The position numbers and the translations under genes are program-made. The notes below the pieces were generated by a model. It searched no databases. It saw only the letters and a list, made by a program, of their open reading frames with translations, and was not told where the DNA came from. A stretch of 64,000 nt of DNA, taken from positions 124,001 to 188,000 of the forward strand of contig CAWDQN010000005.1 in assembly GCA_963804495.1 (NCBI GenBank), written 5' to 3'. Source of the DNA: Rhodovastum sp963804495. GTDB lineage: Bacteria; Pseudomonadota; Alphaproteobacteria; Acetobacterales; Acetobacteraceae. Below, piece after piece: positions 45,822-58,148 of the stretch; the first letter of the stretch is position 1; each line of letters begins with the position of its first letter.

Positions 45822-46594
45822 AGGCCACGCTCGCGCTTGATCCGGTCCCAGGCGGCGTTGATCCGGGCCACCTTGTCGCCGGCACGGGCAAGGAACTCGG
45901 GCGGCACGCCGCGGCTGGCCAGGCTGTCCGGATGGTTCTCGCGCATCAGCTTTTTCCAGGTGGCGCGCACCTCCTCGTCGCTGACCCGGCGGGTCAGGCC
46001 GAGCACCGCGTAAGGGTCTTCCTCGGTCTGGCCGGAGGGGGCGCGGGCGCGGCCGCCGCTGGCGCGCTCCCACGATGCCTCGTCCAGGCCAAAGGCCAGA
46101 TGCACGCGGCGCAGGAACTCCTGCTCGCTGTTGGTCAGCGGCTTGTCGGCGCGCGCAATCAGGAACAACGCGGCGAGCACATCCTCCAGCATGCCGCGAT
46201 TATCGGCGAAGCTCTCGCCCATCTGTTTTGCGTATGGTTCATACCCATCCGCGCTCTCGCGCGCCTGGTCGAACAGCCTTCCGACATGGCCGACCGCTTC
46301 CGGCGGGATGCGGAAACTGCGCTTGAAGGCGTCGATCTCGGCGCGGTTCACCGGACCGTCGCATTTGGCCAGCTTGGCCGACAGCACGACCGAAGCGATG
46401 GCGAAATACTGTTCGCGCTGGCCGAGCAGCGCCGCCAGCCGGGCGGCGCTGAAATTGTCCGCGCCCGGCAGATCGAAGCGCATCTGCCCCACGCCGCCGT
46501 TCTCCGCCGCATGGCCAAGCGCGGCCCCCACGACCGCCCCGAGGGGGCCGCCCATGGCGAAGCCGGCCATCGCTCCGATGATCTTTCCCCACAC
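45818..46594 (-). CDS. djlA: DjlA-like co-chaperone (TerB + J domain)
   Basis: A 258-residue protein with three parts. First is a glycine-rich N-terminal hydrophobic segment (AMAGFAMGGPLGAVVGAALG) likely to insert in the membrane. A TerB-like all-helical domain follows (about 60-165, FAIASVVLSAKLAKCDGPVNRAEIDAF). A C-terminal J domain (about 190-258, DPYAVLGLTRRVSDEEV) contains the HPD tripeptide in ENHPDSLASRG that stimulates DnaK. This matches DjlA. It is divergent from the 5-oxoprolinase gene and overlaps the ampD-like gene by 4 nt. Confidence 0.9.
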   Translation of the reverse strand: MWGKIIGAMAGFAMGGPLGAVVGAALGHAAENGGVGQMRFDLPGADNFSAARLAALLGQREQYFAIASVVLSAKLAKCDGPVNRAEIDAFKRSFRIPPEAVGHVGRLFDQARESADGYEPYAKQMGESFADNRGMLEDVLAALFLIARADKPLTNSEQEFLRRVHLAFGLDEASWERASGGRARAPSGQTEEDPYAVLGLTRRVSDEEVRATWKKLMRENHPDSLASRGVPPEFLARAGDKVARINAAWDRIKRERGL

Positions 46595-46740
46595 GCGCCT
46601 GCGAACCCTCCGTATATTGGAATGCCTCTATCATGTGGGGATTACCGGGAGCAAAAGAGGCTTGCTCCCCGCAGCCCAACCCGTCTCCCGCCCCGCCCCC
46701 CACGAGCCCGCTGCACGGGCTCGCCCTGACGGACACCACG

Positions 46741-50350
<3,610 letters not shown>

Positions 50351-50358
<8 letters not shown>

Positions 50359-53300
50359 GAGCCTGGGAATGGCGGCGCGCGACGGTCCAATCTCGCCGGA
50401 CAGCGCAGGCTTTTCCGTTCCTGGCCGTCCCGGCGCGGCCGGCGGCGGAACAGGGAATGGAGCGGCCCCGTCGCCTTCCGCGACCGGCCAGGAGACAAAA
50501 CGGTCGCGCCGACGTGCCCTGCGGCGTGCCAGGGCCGCCCGCGCGGTCGGCCTGCGCGCCGCGTTGCTGCTGGCCGGCGGCCTGGCGCTGCTGCTGGCCG
50601 CCGGCCTGGCGGCGGCATGGGTGCTGCCGCCGCTGCTCGACTGGGACCGTTACCGCGAGTCCATCGCCACGCTGGCCTCCGACCGGCTGGGGCGCGAGGT
50701 GCGCATCGCCGGGCCGGTATCGTTGACGCTGCTGCCCGAGCCGGTGCTGACCGCGGCCGGCGTCAGCCTGACCGACGCCGGTGACGGCATTGCCATCCGC
50801 GCCGACCAGTTGCGGCTGCGGGTGGCGCTGGCGGCGCTGGTGGCGGGCAAGATCGATGCCGAGGAGCTGGTGCTGCACGGGGCCGAAATGCACGTGCCCT
50901 GGCCGTTCCGGCCGATCCGGATCGCCGCCGCGGCGCCGGAGTGGTTTGCCGGCGCCTCGGTGCGCATGGAGGACGCCAGAACTCAGCGTCGGCAACCTCG
51001 CCTTCACGGGCATCGAGGCGACGCTGGCCACGGATGCCTGGACCGGCAGCTATGTCGCCGCCGGCATGCTGCAGTTTTCCGCCCGGCCCTGGCATTTCAC
51101 CGTCCGTCTGACCCGCGCCGGACGCGACGGCTCGGCGGGGCTGGACGTGTCGCTGGACGGCAGGGGGCCGATGCAGGGCATCGGGGCCATGCTGTCCGGC
51201 CAGATCCAGGGCGACGGCACCTTCGGCGGCAGGGTGATCGGGCGCGGGTCCGATCTGTCGCTGCTGCTGCCCGCTCCGGCGGTGCCGTTCACCGCCGGCG
51301 GGCGGGTGAAGCTGGCCGACGGCGTGGCGGCGGCGGAGGAGTTTGCCGCCGATGTCGGCGGGTCGCCGGTGAAGGGGTCGGTCGAACTGCGGGTTGCGCC
51401 GGTGCTGCGGCTCGATCTCGGCATCGCCGCCAGCCAGCTGGAGTTGGGCGCCTGGCTGCCGCCGCTGTTGCGCGCCGGGCCGGCGGCGTTTCCGACCAGC
51501 ATCGTGCTGTCGGCGGAGGCGGCGCATCTGTATGGCGGCACACTGCGGCAGCTGCGCGGGGAATTCGACCTCAGCGGCGGGACCATGGCCGTACGCAAGC
51601 TGCGTGCCACGCTGCCGGGGGAAGCCTCGCTGGCGGCGACCGGCCAGGTGCTGCGGGGCGGTGCCGGCGGCGCACCGCGCTTTGAAGGCGAGGGAACGCT
51701 ATCGGCGCCGGCGCTGCGCACGACGCTGGCCTGGCTGGCCTCGGCCGGGGTTCTGCCGGACGTGGTGCTACCCGACGCGGTGCTGCGCAGCGCCGAGCTG
51801 ACCGCTCGGGCGGTGCTGGAACCCGGCGCTCTGACCCTGACCGGGCTGGACGGCAGGGTCGATGCGACCGGCCTGTCCGGCAGTCTGGCGTTGCACGCTG
51901 GCGAGCGGACCACGCTCACGGCGGGGTTGCAGGCCGACCGGCTCGACCTCGATCCCTGGCTGCCGTTGGCGCTGCCGTCGCCGCCGGCGCGGCTGGACGC
52001 CGACGTGCAACTGAGCGCGCGCCAGCTTGTGGCGCAGGGGACAGTGTTCGGGCCAGCCTCGCTGGATGGCGCGGTCGAGGGCGGGCGGGTGAAGCTGCGT
52101 CGGCTGGAAGTGGCGGCCGGCGCGGTGCGGGCGGTGGCCTCGGGCGCGCTCGGCGAGGGCGGACGGATCGCCGACGGGCGGCTCGACATTCAGGCGCCCT
52201 CGGCCACCGCGCTGGCCGAACTGGTCCCGGCGCAGCTGGTGCCGGCGCGCCTTGGATCGCCGCGCGACATCACCCGGGTACCTGGCGCGGACCGGCGTCG
52301 GTGTCGGTGCAGGCGTCCGGGCCGCCGGAGGCGCTGGCGTTGCGCGTGGCGGCCGACCTCGGCGATTTGCGGCTGGAGGCGCAGCCGCTGGTCGATTTGC
52401 CCGCCCGGCGCGCCGCCGGGGCGCTGACGCTGCGCCATCCGGGGGCACCGCGGCTGGCTGAGTCGCTCGGCCTGCGCGGCGCGCCGTCCTGGCTGGGGGA
52501 TGGTTCGCTCGGACTGGTGGCGCAAATCGCCGTCCAGCTACCCGGCGAGCGGCCGGGGCGGATCGCCGCCGAGGCGTTCGATCTGAGCGCCGGCAGCCTG
52601 AGGGCGAGCGGCGCGCTGGCGCTGGAGCACATCGGCGATGCGGCGGCGGCGCCGCTGCTGTCAGGGCGGGTCGCCGCCGAGACGCTGCCGTTGCCGCTGC
52701 CTTATCTGCGTTCCCCCGAGCCGTTGCCGTTCGGCGCGCTGGTGGGCTGGCAGGCGCAGGTGAAGCTGGAGGCGGCGCATGTGCTGGCCGGCGATGCGCC
52801 GGACCTGCAGCAGGCGGCGGCGACGCTCGCACTGGCGGATGGCAGGCTGCGGATCGACGGGCTGTCGGCCCGTCTGGGCGGGGGCGTGCTCACCGGGTCG
52901 GCCAATGTGCTCGTGCCGCCCGGTTTTACGGCATCCGACCCGGCCGCCTTGTCGCCGACGCTGGCACTGGACGCGCAGCTTGCCGGCGCGGCGCTGAGCG
53001 AGCCGCTGTTCGGGCTGCCGGTGGACGTCGCGTCGGGCCGGCTCGATGGGTCGTTATCGGTCACCGCCGCGGGCTATTCGCCGGCGGCGCTGCTGTCGAC
53101 GCTGGCCGGAGAGGTGCGGCTGGCGGCGACGGATGGCACGCTGGCCGGGATTTCACTGGGCGGCATGGGGGAAGGGTTGCCGGATGCGGCGGTGCGCGCG
53201 GGGCTGGCTGGCGGGACCACCCCGTTTGCCCAGCTGGGTCTGGCGCTGCGGGCGCAGCACGGGGTGCTGCAGGTGACCGAGGGGCGGATGGCCGGGCCGT

Positions 53301-53533
53301 CCGGGGCGGCGACGCTGAGTGGCAGCGTCGATCTGGCGGGCAATGCGGCGGAACTGAGATTGGGCGTGCTGCCGCCGGTGACAGATCCGCCGGAGATCGT
53401 GCTGCTGCTGACCGGGCCGTTGGAGGGGCTGCGGCTGCTGCCGGAGTTGGGGGCGGTTTCTCGTTGGCGGGCCGGTCCAGGCGCGGCGTTGCCCCTGGAC
53501 CCCGTCAAGGGCCAAGGCCCCAGGAACCCCTGA
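50351..53533 (+). pseudogene. AsmA-like envelope protein gene with two frameshifts
   Basis: Stitched across three frames it encodes about 1060 residues. There is a roughly 70-residue leader rich in Arg, Ala and Gly, a transmembrane helix (ALLLAGGLALLLAAGLAAAW), and the AsmA N-domain (WDRYRESIATLASDRLGREVRIAGPVSL). A very long beta-rich repeat region follows, with a C-terminal AsmA_2-like part (LAGEVRLAATDGTLAGISL). AsmA-family proteins help move phospholipids to the outer membrane. Shift 1 is an extra A at about 50978 (VRMEDA|ELSVGNLAFTG). Shift 2 lies between about 52250 and 52300. The C-terminal tail comes from the palindromic repeat. Coding quality stays high in all three pieces, so error or recent decay are both possible. 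Confidence 0.75.
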
Positions 53534-53612
53534 AACGGGTCCAGGGGCCTGCTGCCCCTGGTGGGGTGCAGGGGCAAAGCCCCTGCCGGGGTCCGGGGCA
53601 GCGCCCCGGCTC
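53489..53612. repeat. Dispersed palindromic repeat, copy 3
   Basis: Half-copy with GCCCCTGGACCC (about 53490-53502), then hairpins TCCAGGGGC...GCCCCTGG (53539-53561), CAGGGGCAAAGCCCCTG (53569-53585) and CCGGGGCAGCGCCCCGG (53593-53609). The TTAA core seen in other copies is replaced here by a CCCTGAAAC segment that supplies the TGA stop of the AsmA-like gene. Confidence 0.8.
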
Positions 53613-53784
53613 ACGCCGGGTACCGCTTCTCCTCAAAGACGGTGTGCGCAAGATGGAGCAGGTGTTCAGCGGTCACGGCATAGCCGGCACGGTCCGCATC
53701 CTGCGCGAGGGTCAGCAGCCGGTCGCAGAGGACCAGCGGACTCGACATGGTTTTGGCGCTGTCGGGCATTTGAAGCTGCAACAT
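53611..53784 (-). CDS. Small conserved-looking helical protein (57 aa)
   Basis: A 57-residue open frame, MLQLQMPDSAKTMSSP at the N-terminus then LVLCDRLLTLAQDADRAGY, ending FEEKRYPA. An AGGGA ribosome site precedes the ATG at 53784 by about 8 nt. An internal ATG at 53748 would give a 45-residue form. The composition (regular Leu/Ala heptad-like spacing, one charged helix pair) looks like a real small cytoplasmic protein, and no other frame in the interval does. I do not recognise a family. It lies downstream of the ribbon-helix-helix gene and ends next to repeat copy 3. Confidence 0.55.
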   Translation of the reverse strand: MLQLQMPDSAKTMSSPLVLCDRLLTLAQDADRAGYAVTAEHLLHLAHTVFEEKRYPA

Positions 53785-53838
53785 CGGAACGATCCCTGTG
53801 TTCGGTTTTTCCTGAACGGCACGGTGTCCAACTCGAAA

Positions 53839-53863
53839 TCCGGGCCAGCGTTTCTGGCCCAGA
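53839..53863 (-). terminator. Possible hairpin terminator
   Basis: A perfect 7-bp stem GGGCCAG/CTGGCCC (53842-53848 with 53854-53860) has a 5-nt loop. The minus-strand T-run after it is poor (GGATTTCG), so it may only attenuate transcription from the ribbon-helix-helix gene to the small downstream gene. Confidence 0.35.
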
Positions 53864-53894
53864 CCGTTTTGATCAGGGTTTGCTTGCGGAAGTC

Positions 53895-54104
53895 TTAACG
53901 GGGCTGCAGCAACGCGTGCACCCGTAACGCCGAGGCCAGCGGGCGATCGGCGCTGCGGCCGGCATCGACCTCGGCGACCAGGCCGGACAGGGTGCGGCCG
54001 CGCGCGGCGGCCAGTGCGGCCAGCGCATCCCAGAACTCCGGCTCCAGCGCCACGCTGGTGCGGTGCCCCGCAAGGGTGAAGCTCCGCTTGACCAGGACGC
54101 TCAT
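53895..54104 (-). CDS. Ribbon-helix-helix domain protein
   Basis: A 69-residue protein of the RHH_4 type. The N-terminal strand and first helix read VLVKRSFTLAGHRTSVALEPEFWDALAALAA. A second helix follows in RTLSGLVAEVDAGRS, then PLASALRVHALLQ. This family binds DNA as a dimer, but the specific target is unknown. The ATG at 54104 is chosen, since upstream in-frame residues overlap fumC and look random. It follows fumC by 7 bp and is likely co-transcribed. Confidence 0.85.
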   Translation of the reverse strand: MSVLVKRSFTLAGHRTSVALEPEFWDALAALAAARGRTLSGLVAEVDAGRSADRPLASALRVHALLQPR

Positions 54105-54111
54105 GGCAGCC

Positions 54112-55518
54112 TCAGCCGCTCGTCCCGGGTCCGCTGCCCGGACGCAGCATGGCGGCGGGCCGGACCCAGCGGTCGAAATCGTCCGGGGCGACCAGGCCGA
54201 GCCGGCTGGCCGCCTCGCGCAGTGTGATGTCCCCGGCCAGCGCGGTCCTGGCGATACGGACCGAATTGTCATAGCCGATATGCGGGTTGAGCGCGGTGGC
54301 CAGCATCAGCGACCTGGCCAGGTTGTCGGCGATGCGGGCGCGGTTCGGCTGCACCTGGTCCACCATGTTGGCGGCGAAGCTGACCGCCGCATCGCCGAGC
54401 AGGCGGGCGGACTGCAGCACATTATGGATGATCAGCGGCTTGAAGACGTTGAGCTCGAGGAAACTCTGCGCCGCGCCGATGGTGACGGCGACGTGGTTGC
54501 CCATGACCTGGGCGCATACCATGGTCAGCGCCTCGCTTTGGGTCGGATTGGTCTTGCCCGGCATGATGGAGGAGGACAGTCCGTCGGCGGGGATGACGAG
54601 TTCGGCAAGCCCGGCGCGCGGGCCGGAGCCGAGCAGCCTGATGTCGTTGCCCAGCTTGTTGAGCGAGACGGCGATGACGTTCAGCACGCCGGACAGTTCC
54701 ACCAAGGCGTCGTGCGCGCCCATGCCCTCGAACTTGTTCGGGTTGGGCGTGAACGCAAGCCCGGTGAGTGCCGAGAGACGCTCGCAGAAGACGCGGTCGA
54801 AATCGGGATGCGTGTTCAGCCCGGTGCCCACCGCGGTTCCCCCCTGCGGCACCGACAGAAGGCGCGGCAGCGCACCCTGCAGGCGCTCGATGCCGAGTTC
54901 GGCCTGGCGGGCCCAGGCGGCGCATTCCTGGCCGAGGGTGACCGGCACCGCGTCCATCATGTGGGTGCGGCCGATCTTGACGATGTCCGTCCATTCGGCG
55001 GCGCGGGCTTGCAGGGCGCGCTGCAGGGTCTGCAGCGCGGCGATCAGCGCCTGTGCCGCTTCCACCGCGGCGATGTGCATGACGGTCGGGAACGCATCGT
55101 TGGACGACTGGCCGCGGTTGACGTGATCGTTCGGGTGCACCGGGGTTCGTGCGCCCCTGGGTTGGCCGAGGGCGGCGTTGGCGCGGTTGGCGATCACTTC
55201 GTTGGCATTCATGTTGGTCTGCGTGCCCGAGCCGGTTTGCCAGACCGGCAGCGGGAACTCGCTATCCAGCGTGCCGGCGGCGACCGCGGCGGCGGCGGCG
55301 GCGATCGGGCGGGCGATGGCTTCAGGCAATTCGCCAAGGGCGAGGTTGGCTTCGGCGGCGGCCTGTTTCTGCAGGCCGACGGCGCGGATCAGCAGGCGCG
55401 GGAAACGCTCCTCGCCGATGCGGAACAGGCGGCGGGCGCGTTCGGTCTGCGGGCCCCACCAGCGCGCGTCATCGATGTCGATGCTGCCCAGGCTGTCGGT
55501 CTCGGTGCGTTTGGTCAT
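54112..55518 (-). CDS. fumC: Fumarate hydratase, class II
   Basis: A 468-residue enzyme of the fumarase/aspartase superfamily converting fumarate and malate in the TCA cycle, iron-independent. It begins RTETDSLGSIDIDDARWWGPQTERA, the usual FumC opening. Also present are SGTQTNMNANEVIANRA, HVNRGQSSNDAFPTVMHIAA and the catalytic loop SSSIMPGKTNPTQSEAL. The loop differs from the common GSSIMPGKVNPTQCEA at three positions. Aspartase is an alternative, but the N-terminus and length favour FumC. The start overlaps the queG end by 50 nt. Confidence 0.93.
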   Translation of the reverse strand: MTKRTETDSLGSIDIDDARWWGPQTERARRLFRIGEERFPRLLIRAVGLQKQAAAEANLALGELPEAIARPIAAAAAAVAAGTLDSEFPLPVWQTGSGTQTNMNANEVIANRANAALGQPRGARTPVHPNDHVNRGQSSNDAFPTVMHIAAVEAAQALIAALQTLQRALQARAAEWTDIVKIGRTHMMDAVPVTLGQECAAWARQAELGIERLQGALPRLLSVPQGGTAVGTGLNTHPDFDRVFCERLSALTGLAFTPNPNKFEGMGAHDALVELSGVLNVIAVSLNKLGNDIRLLGSGPRAGLAELVIPADGLSSSIMPGKTNPTQSEALTMVCAQVMGNHVAVTIGAAQSFLELNVFKPLIIHNVLQSARLLGDAAVSFAANMVDQVQPNRARIADNLARSLMLATALNPHIGYDNSVRIARTALAGDITLREAASRLGLVAPDDFDRWVRPAAMLRPGSGPGTSG

Positions 55519-56581
55519 GTTCCCGTCCCTCCCGCAAGCGCGCCACGGCCCAGGCGGCGGCTTCGGCGACCACCGGGTCGGCCTCCTGCACAAGATGGGC
55601 GGCGGCGGGCAGCAGCGAAAGGTCGCCGGCGTTGCCGATGGCGATCAGAACGTTGCGAACGAAGCGGGAGCGGCCGATGCGTTTGACCGGCGAGCCGGCG
55701 AACCGGGCGCGAAATCCGGCGTCGTCAAGGGCGGCGAGCTCGGCGAGCGGTGGGTCGATGAGGTCGGGCCGGGCCTGCAGCCTGGTCTCGCGCGTGGCCG
55801 CGGCGAAGCGGTTCCAGGGGCAGACGGCGAGGCAGTCGTCGCAGCCGTAGATGCGGTTGCCCATTGCCGGGCGGAACGCGGCGGGGATCGGGCCGGGGTG
55901 TTCGATGGAGAGATAAGAAAGGCAGCGCGTGGCGTCGAGCCGGTAGGGCGCCGGGAAGGCGTTGGTCGGGCAGGCGTTCAAGCAGCGCGTGCAACGGCCG
56001 CAGCGGTCGGCGTGCGGCGGGTCGGGCTGGATGTCCAGCGTGGTATAGATTTCGCCCAGGAACAGCCAGGAGCCGTGGCGGCGGGAGACCAGGTTGGTGT
56101 GCTTGCCCTGCCAGCCCAGGCCGGCCTGCTGGGCGAGTGGTTTTTCCATCACCGGGGCGGTGTCGACGTAGACTTTTGCGTCGGCGGCGAAGCGAGAGGC
56201 GATGAACTGGGCGAGGTGTTTCAGCCGGCCTTTCACTAGGGCGTGGTAGTCGCGGTGGCGGGCGTAGACGGAGATGTTGCCGCGTCCGGGGTGGGCGAGG
56301 GTGGCGAGCGGGTCTTCGGCCGGGGCGTAGGACAGGCCGAGGCAGATAACGCTGCGCGCCGCCGGCCAGAGGGATTGCGGATGGCTGCGCTGCTCGGCGC
56401 GGTCGGCGAGCCAGGCCATGGCGCCGTGATGTCCGGCTTGCAGGAAGTCCTGCAACCGGGTGCGGGCGAGGGGGGCGAGGGCGGCGGGGGCAAAGCCGAC
56501 GGCGTCGAAGCCGAGGGCGAGGGCTTTGCCGCGGATGGCTTCGGCGGCTTCCCCGGGCGCCGCGGCCCTACCCCCGGCCAC
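55469..56581 (-). CDS. queG: Epoxyqueuosine reductase
   Basis: A 370-residue cobalamin-dependent iron-sulfur enzyme reducing epoxyqueuosine in tRNA to queuosine. N-terminal ALALGFDAVGFAP, SVICLGLSYAP and DTAPVMEKPLAQQAGLGWQGKHTNL match QueG. Two 4Fe-4S clusters are visible as CGRCTRCLNACPTNAF and CDDCLAVCPW. A HEAT-like C-terminus follows (VRNVLIAIGNAG). The GTG at 56581 overlaps the queF stop by 14 nt and gives a normal N-terminus; it is the best start but not certain. The last 16 or so codons lie inside the fumC start. Confidence 0.9.
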   Translation of the reverse strand: MAGGRAAAPGEAAEAIRGKALALGFDAVGFAPAALAPLARTRLQDFLQAGHHGAMAWLADRAEQRSHPQSLWPAARSVICLGLSYAPAEDPLATLAHPGRGNISVYARHRDYHALVKGRLKHLAQFIASRFAADAKVYVDTAPVMEKPLAQQAGLGWQGKHTNLVSRRHGSWLFLGEIYTTLDIQPDPPHADRCGRCTRCLNACPTNAFPAPYRLDATRCLSYLSIEHPGPIPAAFRPAMGNRIYGCDDCLAVCPWNRFAAATRETRLQARPDLIDPPLAELAALDDAGFRARFAGSPVKRIGRSRFVRNVLIAIGNAGDLSLLPAAAHLVQEADPVVAEAAAWAVARLREGREHDQTHRDRQPGQHRHR

Positions 56582-57029
56582 GATACGGCGCGACTCCCTG
56601 GTCGGGAATCCAGGCGTCCCCGGGCGGCGCGCCGGTCTGCCAGAAAATGTCGATCGGGATGCCGCCGCGCGGATACCAGTAGCCGCCGATGCGCAGCCAG
56701 ACCGGGTCGAGCAAGGCCACCAGGCGCAGCGCCACATCGAGCGTGCAGGCCTCGTGGAACGCGCCGTGGTTGCGGAAAGACGACAGATACAGTTTCAGCG
56801 ACTTGCTCTCGACGATCCAGCCGGCGGGGATATAGTCGATGACCAGATGGGCGAAGTCGGGCTGGCCGGTGATCGGGCAGAGCGAGGTGAACTCGGGCAC
56901 GGTAAAACGCACCACGTAGGTGGCGGCGGTGTGCGGGTTGGCCACGCGTTCCAGCTTAGCCTCGGCCGGGCTGGCGGGAATGGCGGCGGGATAGCCGAGA
57001 AGGGTCAGGCCTTCGGGGGGCAGGGTCAT
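56568..57029 (-). CDS. queF: NADPH-dependent preQ0 reductase
   Basis: A 153-residue T-fold enzyme reducing the nitrile of 7-cyano-7-deazaguanine to preQ1. The active-site cysteine lies in TSLCPITGQPDFA near residue 51, and the signature ESKSLKLYLSSFRNHGAFHE near 73-92. This is the short, unimodular QueF type. The ATG at 57029 overlaps the true (frameshift-corrected) tgt stop by 4 nt. It belongs to the queuosine gene cluster. Confidence 0.95.
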   Translation of the reverse strand: MTLPPEGLTLLGYPAAIPASPAEAKLERVANPHTAATYVVRFTVPEFTSLCPITGQPDFAHLVIDYIPAGWIVESKSLKLYLSSFRNHGAFHEACTLDVALRLVALLDPVWLRIGGYWYPRGGIPIDIFWQTGAPPGDAWIPDQGVAPYRGRG

Positions 57030-57134
57030 GCCTTGTCATCCCCTTCGGTCCAGCGCGCCCGCAGCGCGGCGGCGTGCGCCTCCAGTTGATTGTCCACGAT
57101 GGCGGCGCGCAGGCCGCGCATCAGGTCCTGGTAG

Positions 57135-58148
57135 TCACTGGATGTTGTGCCAGGTCAGCAGCATCGGGCCGAGCATTTCCTCGCAGCGGAACAGGTGATG
57201 CAGATAGGCACGGGCATGCCGCGTGCAGAGGGGGCAGGGGCAAAGCGGGTCGAGCGGGCGCGGATCGGCGGCGAAACGGGCGTTGCGCAGGTTGAACACG
57301 CCGCGCGAGGTGTAGGCGCGGCCGGTGCGGCCGGCGCGGGTGGGGATGACGCAGTCGAACATGTCCACCCCGCGGGTGACCGCGCCGATCAGATCGTCGG
57401 GCGTGCCGACGCCCATCAGGTAGCGCGGGCGGTCGGCGGGCAGGGCGGGGGCGGTGTAGTCGAGCACGCCGAACATCGCCGCCTGGCCCTCGCCCACGGC
57501 GAGGCCGCCGATGGCGTAGCCTTCGAAGCCGATGTCTACCAGCGCCCGCACCGAGGCCAGCCGCAGGTCGCGAAGCGTGCTGCCCTGGACGATACCGAAC
57601 AGCCCGTAGCCCGGGCGGGGGCGGAAGGCAGCGCGCGAGCGGGCGGCCCAGCGCATGGACAGCGCCATGAACTCGCGCGCCTGCGCGTCGGTAGCGGGAA
57701 ACGGCGTGCATTCGTCGAGCGCCATGGTGATGGTGGCGTCGAGTTTGTCTTGGATGTCGATGGAGATTTCCGGCGTGAGCCGGTGGGCGCTGCCGTCCAC
57801 GTGCGAGCGGAAGGTGACGCCGTCTTCGTCGAGCTTTCGCAGGCCGGACAGCGACATGACCTGAAACCCGCCGGAATCGGTCAGGATCGGCCCGGGCCAG
57901 TCCATCATCCGGTGCAGGCCGCCGAGGGCGAAAACACGGTCGGCGCCGGGGCGGAGCATCAAATGGTAGGTATTGCCGAGAATCATCCGCGCCCCCGTCG
58001 CGCGCACGGAGTCGGCGGTCATGGCCTTAACCGTGCCGGCGGTGCCGACCGGCATGAACACCGGGGTTGGCACCTCCCCATGCGCGGTGTGCAGCGCGCC
58101 GGCGCGGGCGGCGCCGTCGGTGGCGGCGCACCTCCAGGACAGGGTCAT
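57135..58148 (-). CDS. tgt: tRNA-guanine transglycosylase, C-terminally frameshifted
   Basis: This enzyme swaps guanine-34 for preQ1 in GUN tRNAs. Readable as 337 residues: TPVFMPVGTAGTVKAM, MILGNTYHLMLRPG, the catalytic Asp in ILTDSGGFQVMSLS, the second Asp in DMFDCVIPTRAGRTG, and zinc ligands CPCPLC...H. The reading frame stops right after LLTWHNIQ. Removing one base at about 57136 restores a further 36 or so residues (YYQDLMRGLRAAIVDNQLE and on) and a stop at 57026 that overlaps the queF ATG. The restored length of about 373 matches the family (375). Sequencing error or recent mutation. The ATG at 58148 overlaps the queA stop. Confidence 0.9.
   Translation of the reverse strand: MTLSWRCAATDGAARAGALHTAHGEVPTPVFMPVGTAGTVKAMTADSVRATGARMILGNTYHLMLRPGADRVFALGGLHRMMDWPGPILTDSGGFQVMSLSGLRKLDEDGVTFRSHVDGSAHRLTPEISIDIQDKLDATITMALDECTPFPATDAQAREFMALSMRWAARSRAAFRPRPGYGLFGIVQGSTLRDLRLASVRALVDIGFEGYAIGGLAVGEGQAAMFGVLDYTAPALPADRPRYLMGVGTPDDLIGAVTRGVDMFDCVIPTRAGRTGRAYTSRGVFNLRNARFAADPRPLDPLCPCPLCTRHARAYLHHLFRCEEMLGPMLLTWHNIQ

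Noticed and set aside
54112..55518. Aspartate ammonia-lyase instead of FumC
   Set aside because: The N-terminal RTETDSLG motif, overall spacing and length fit class II fumarase better; the GKTNPTQSE loop leaves slight doubt.
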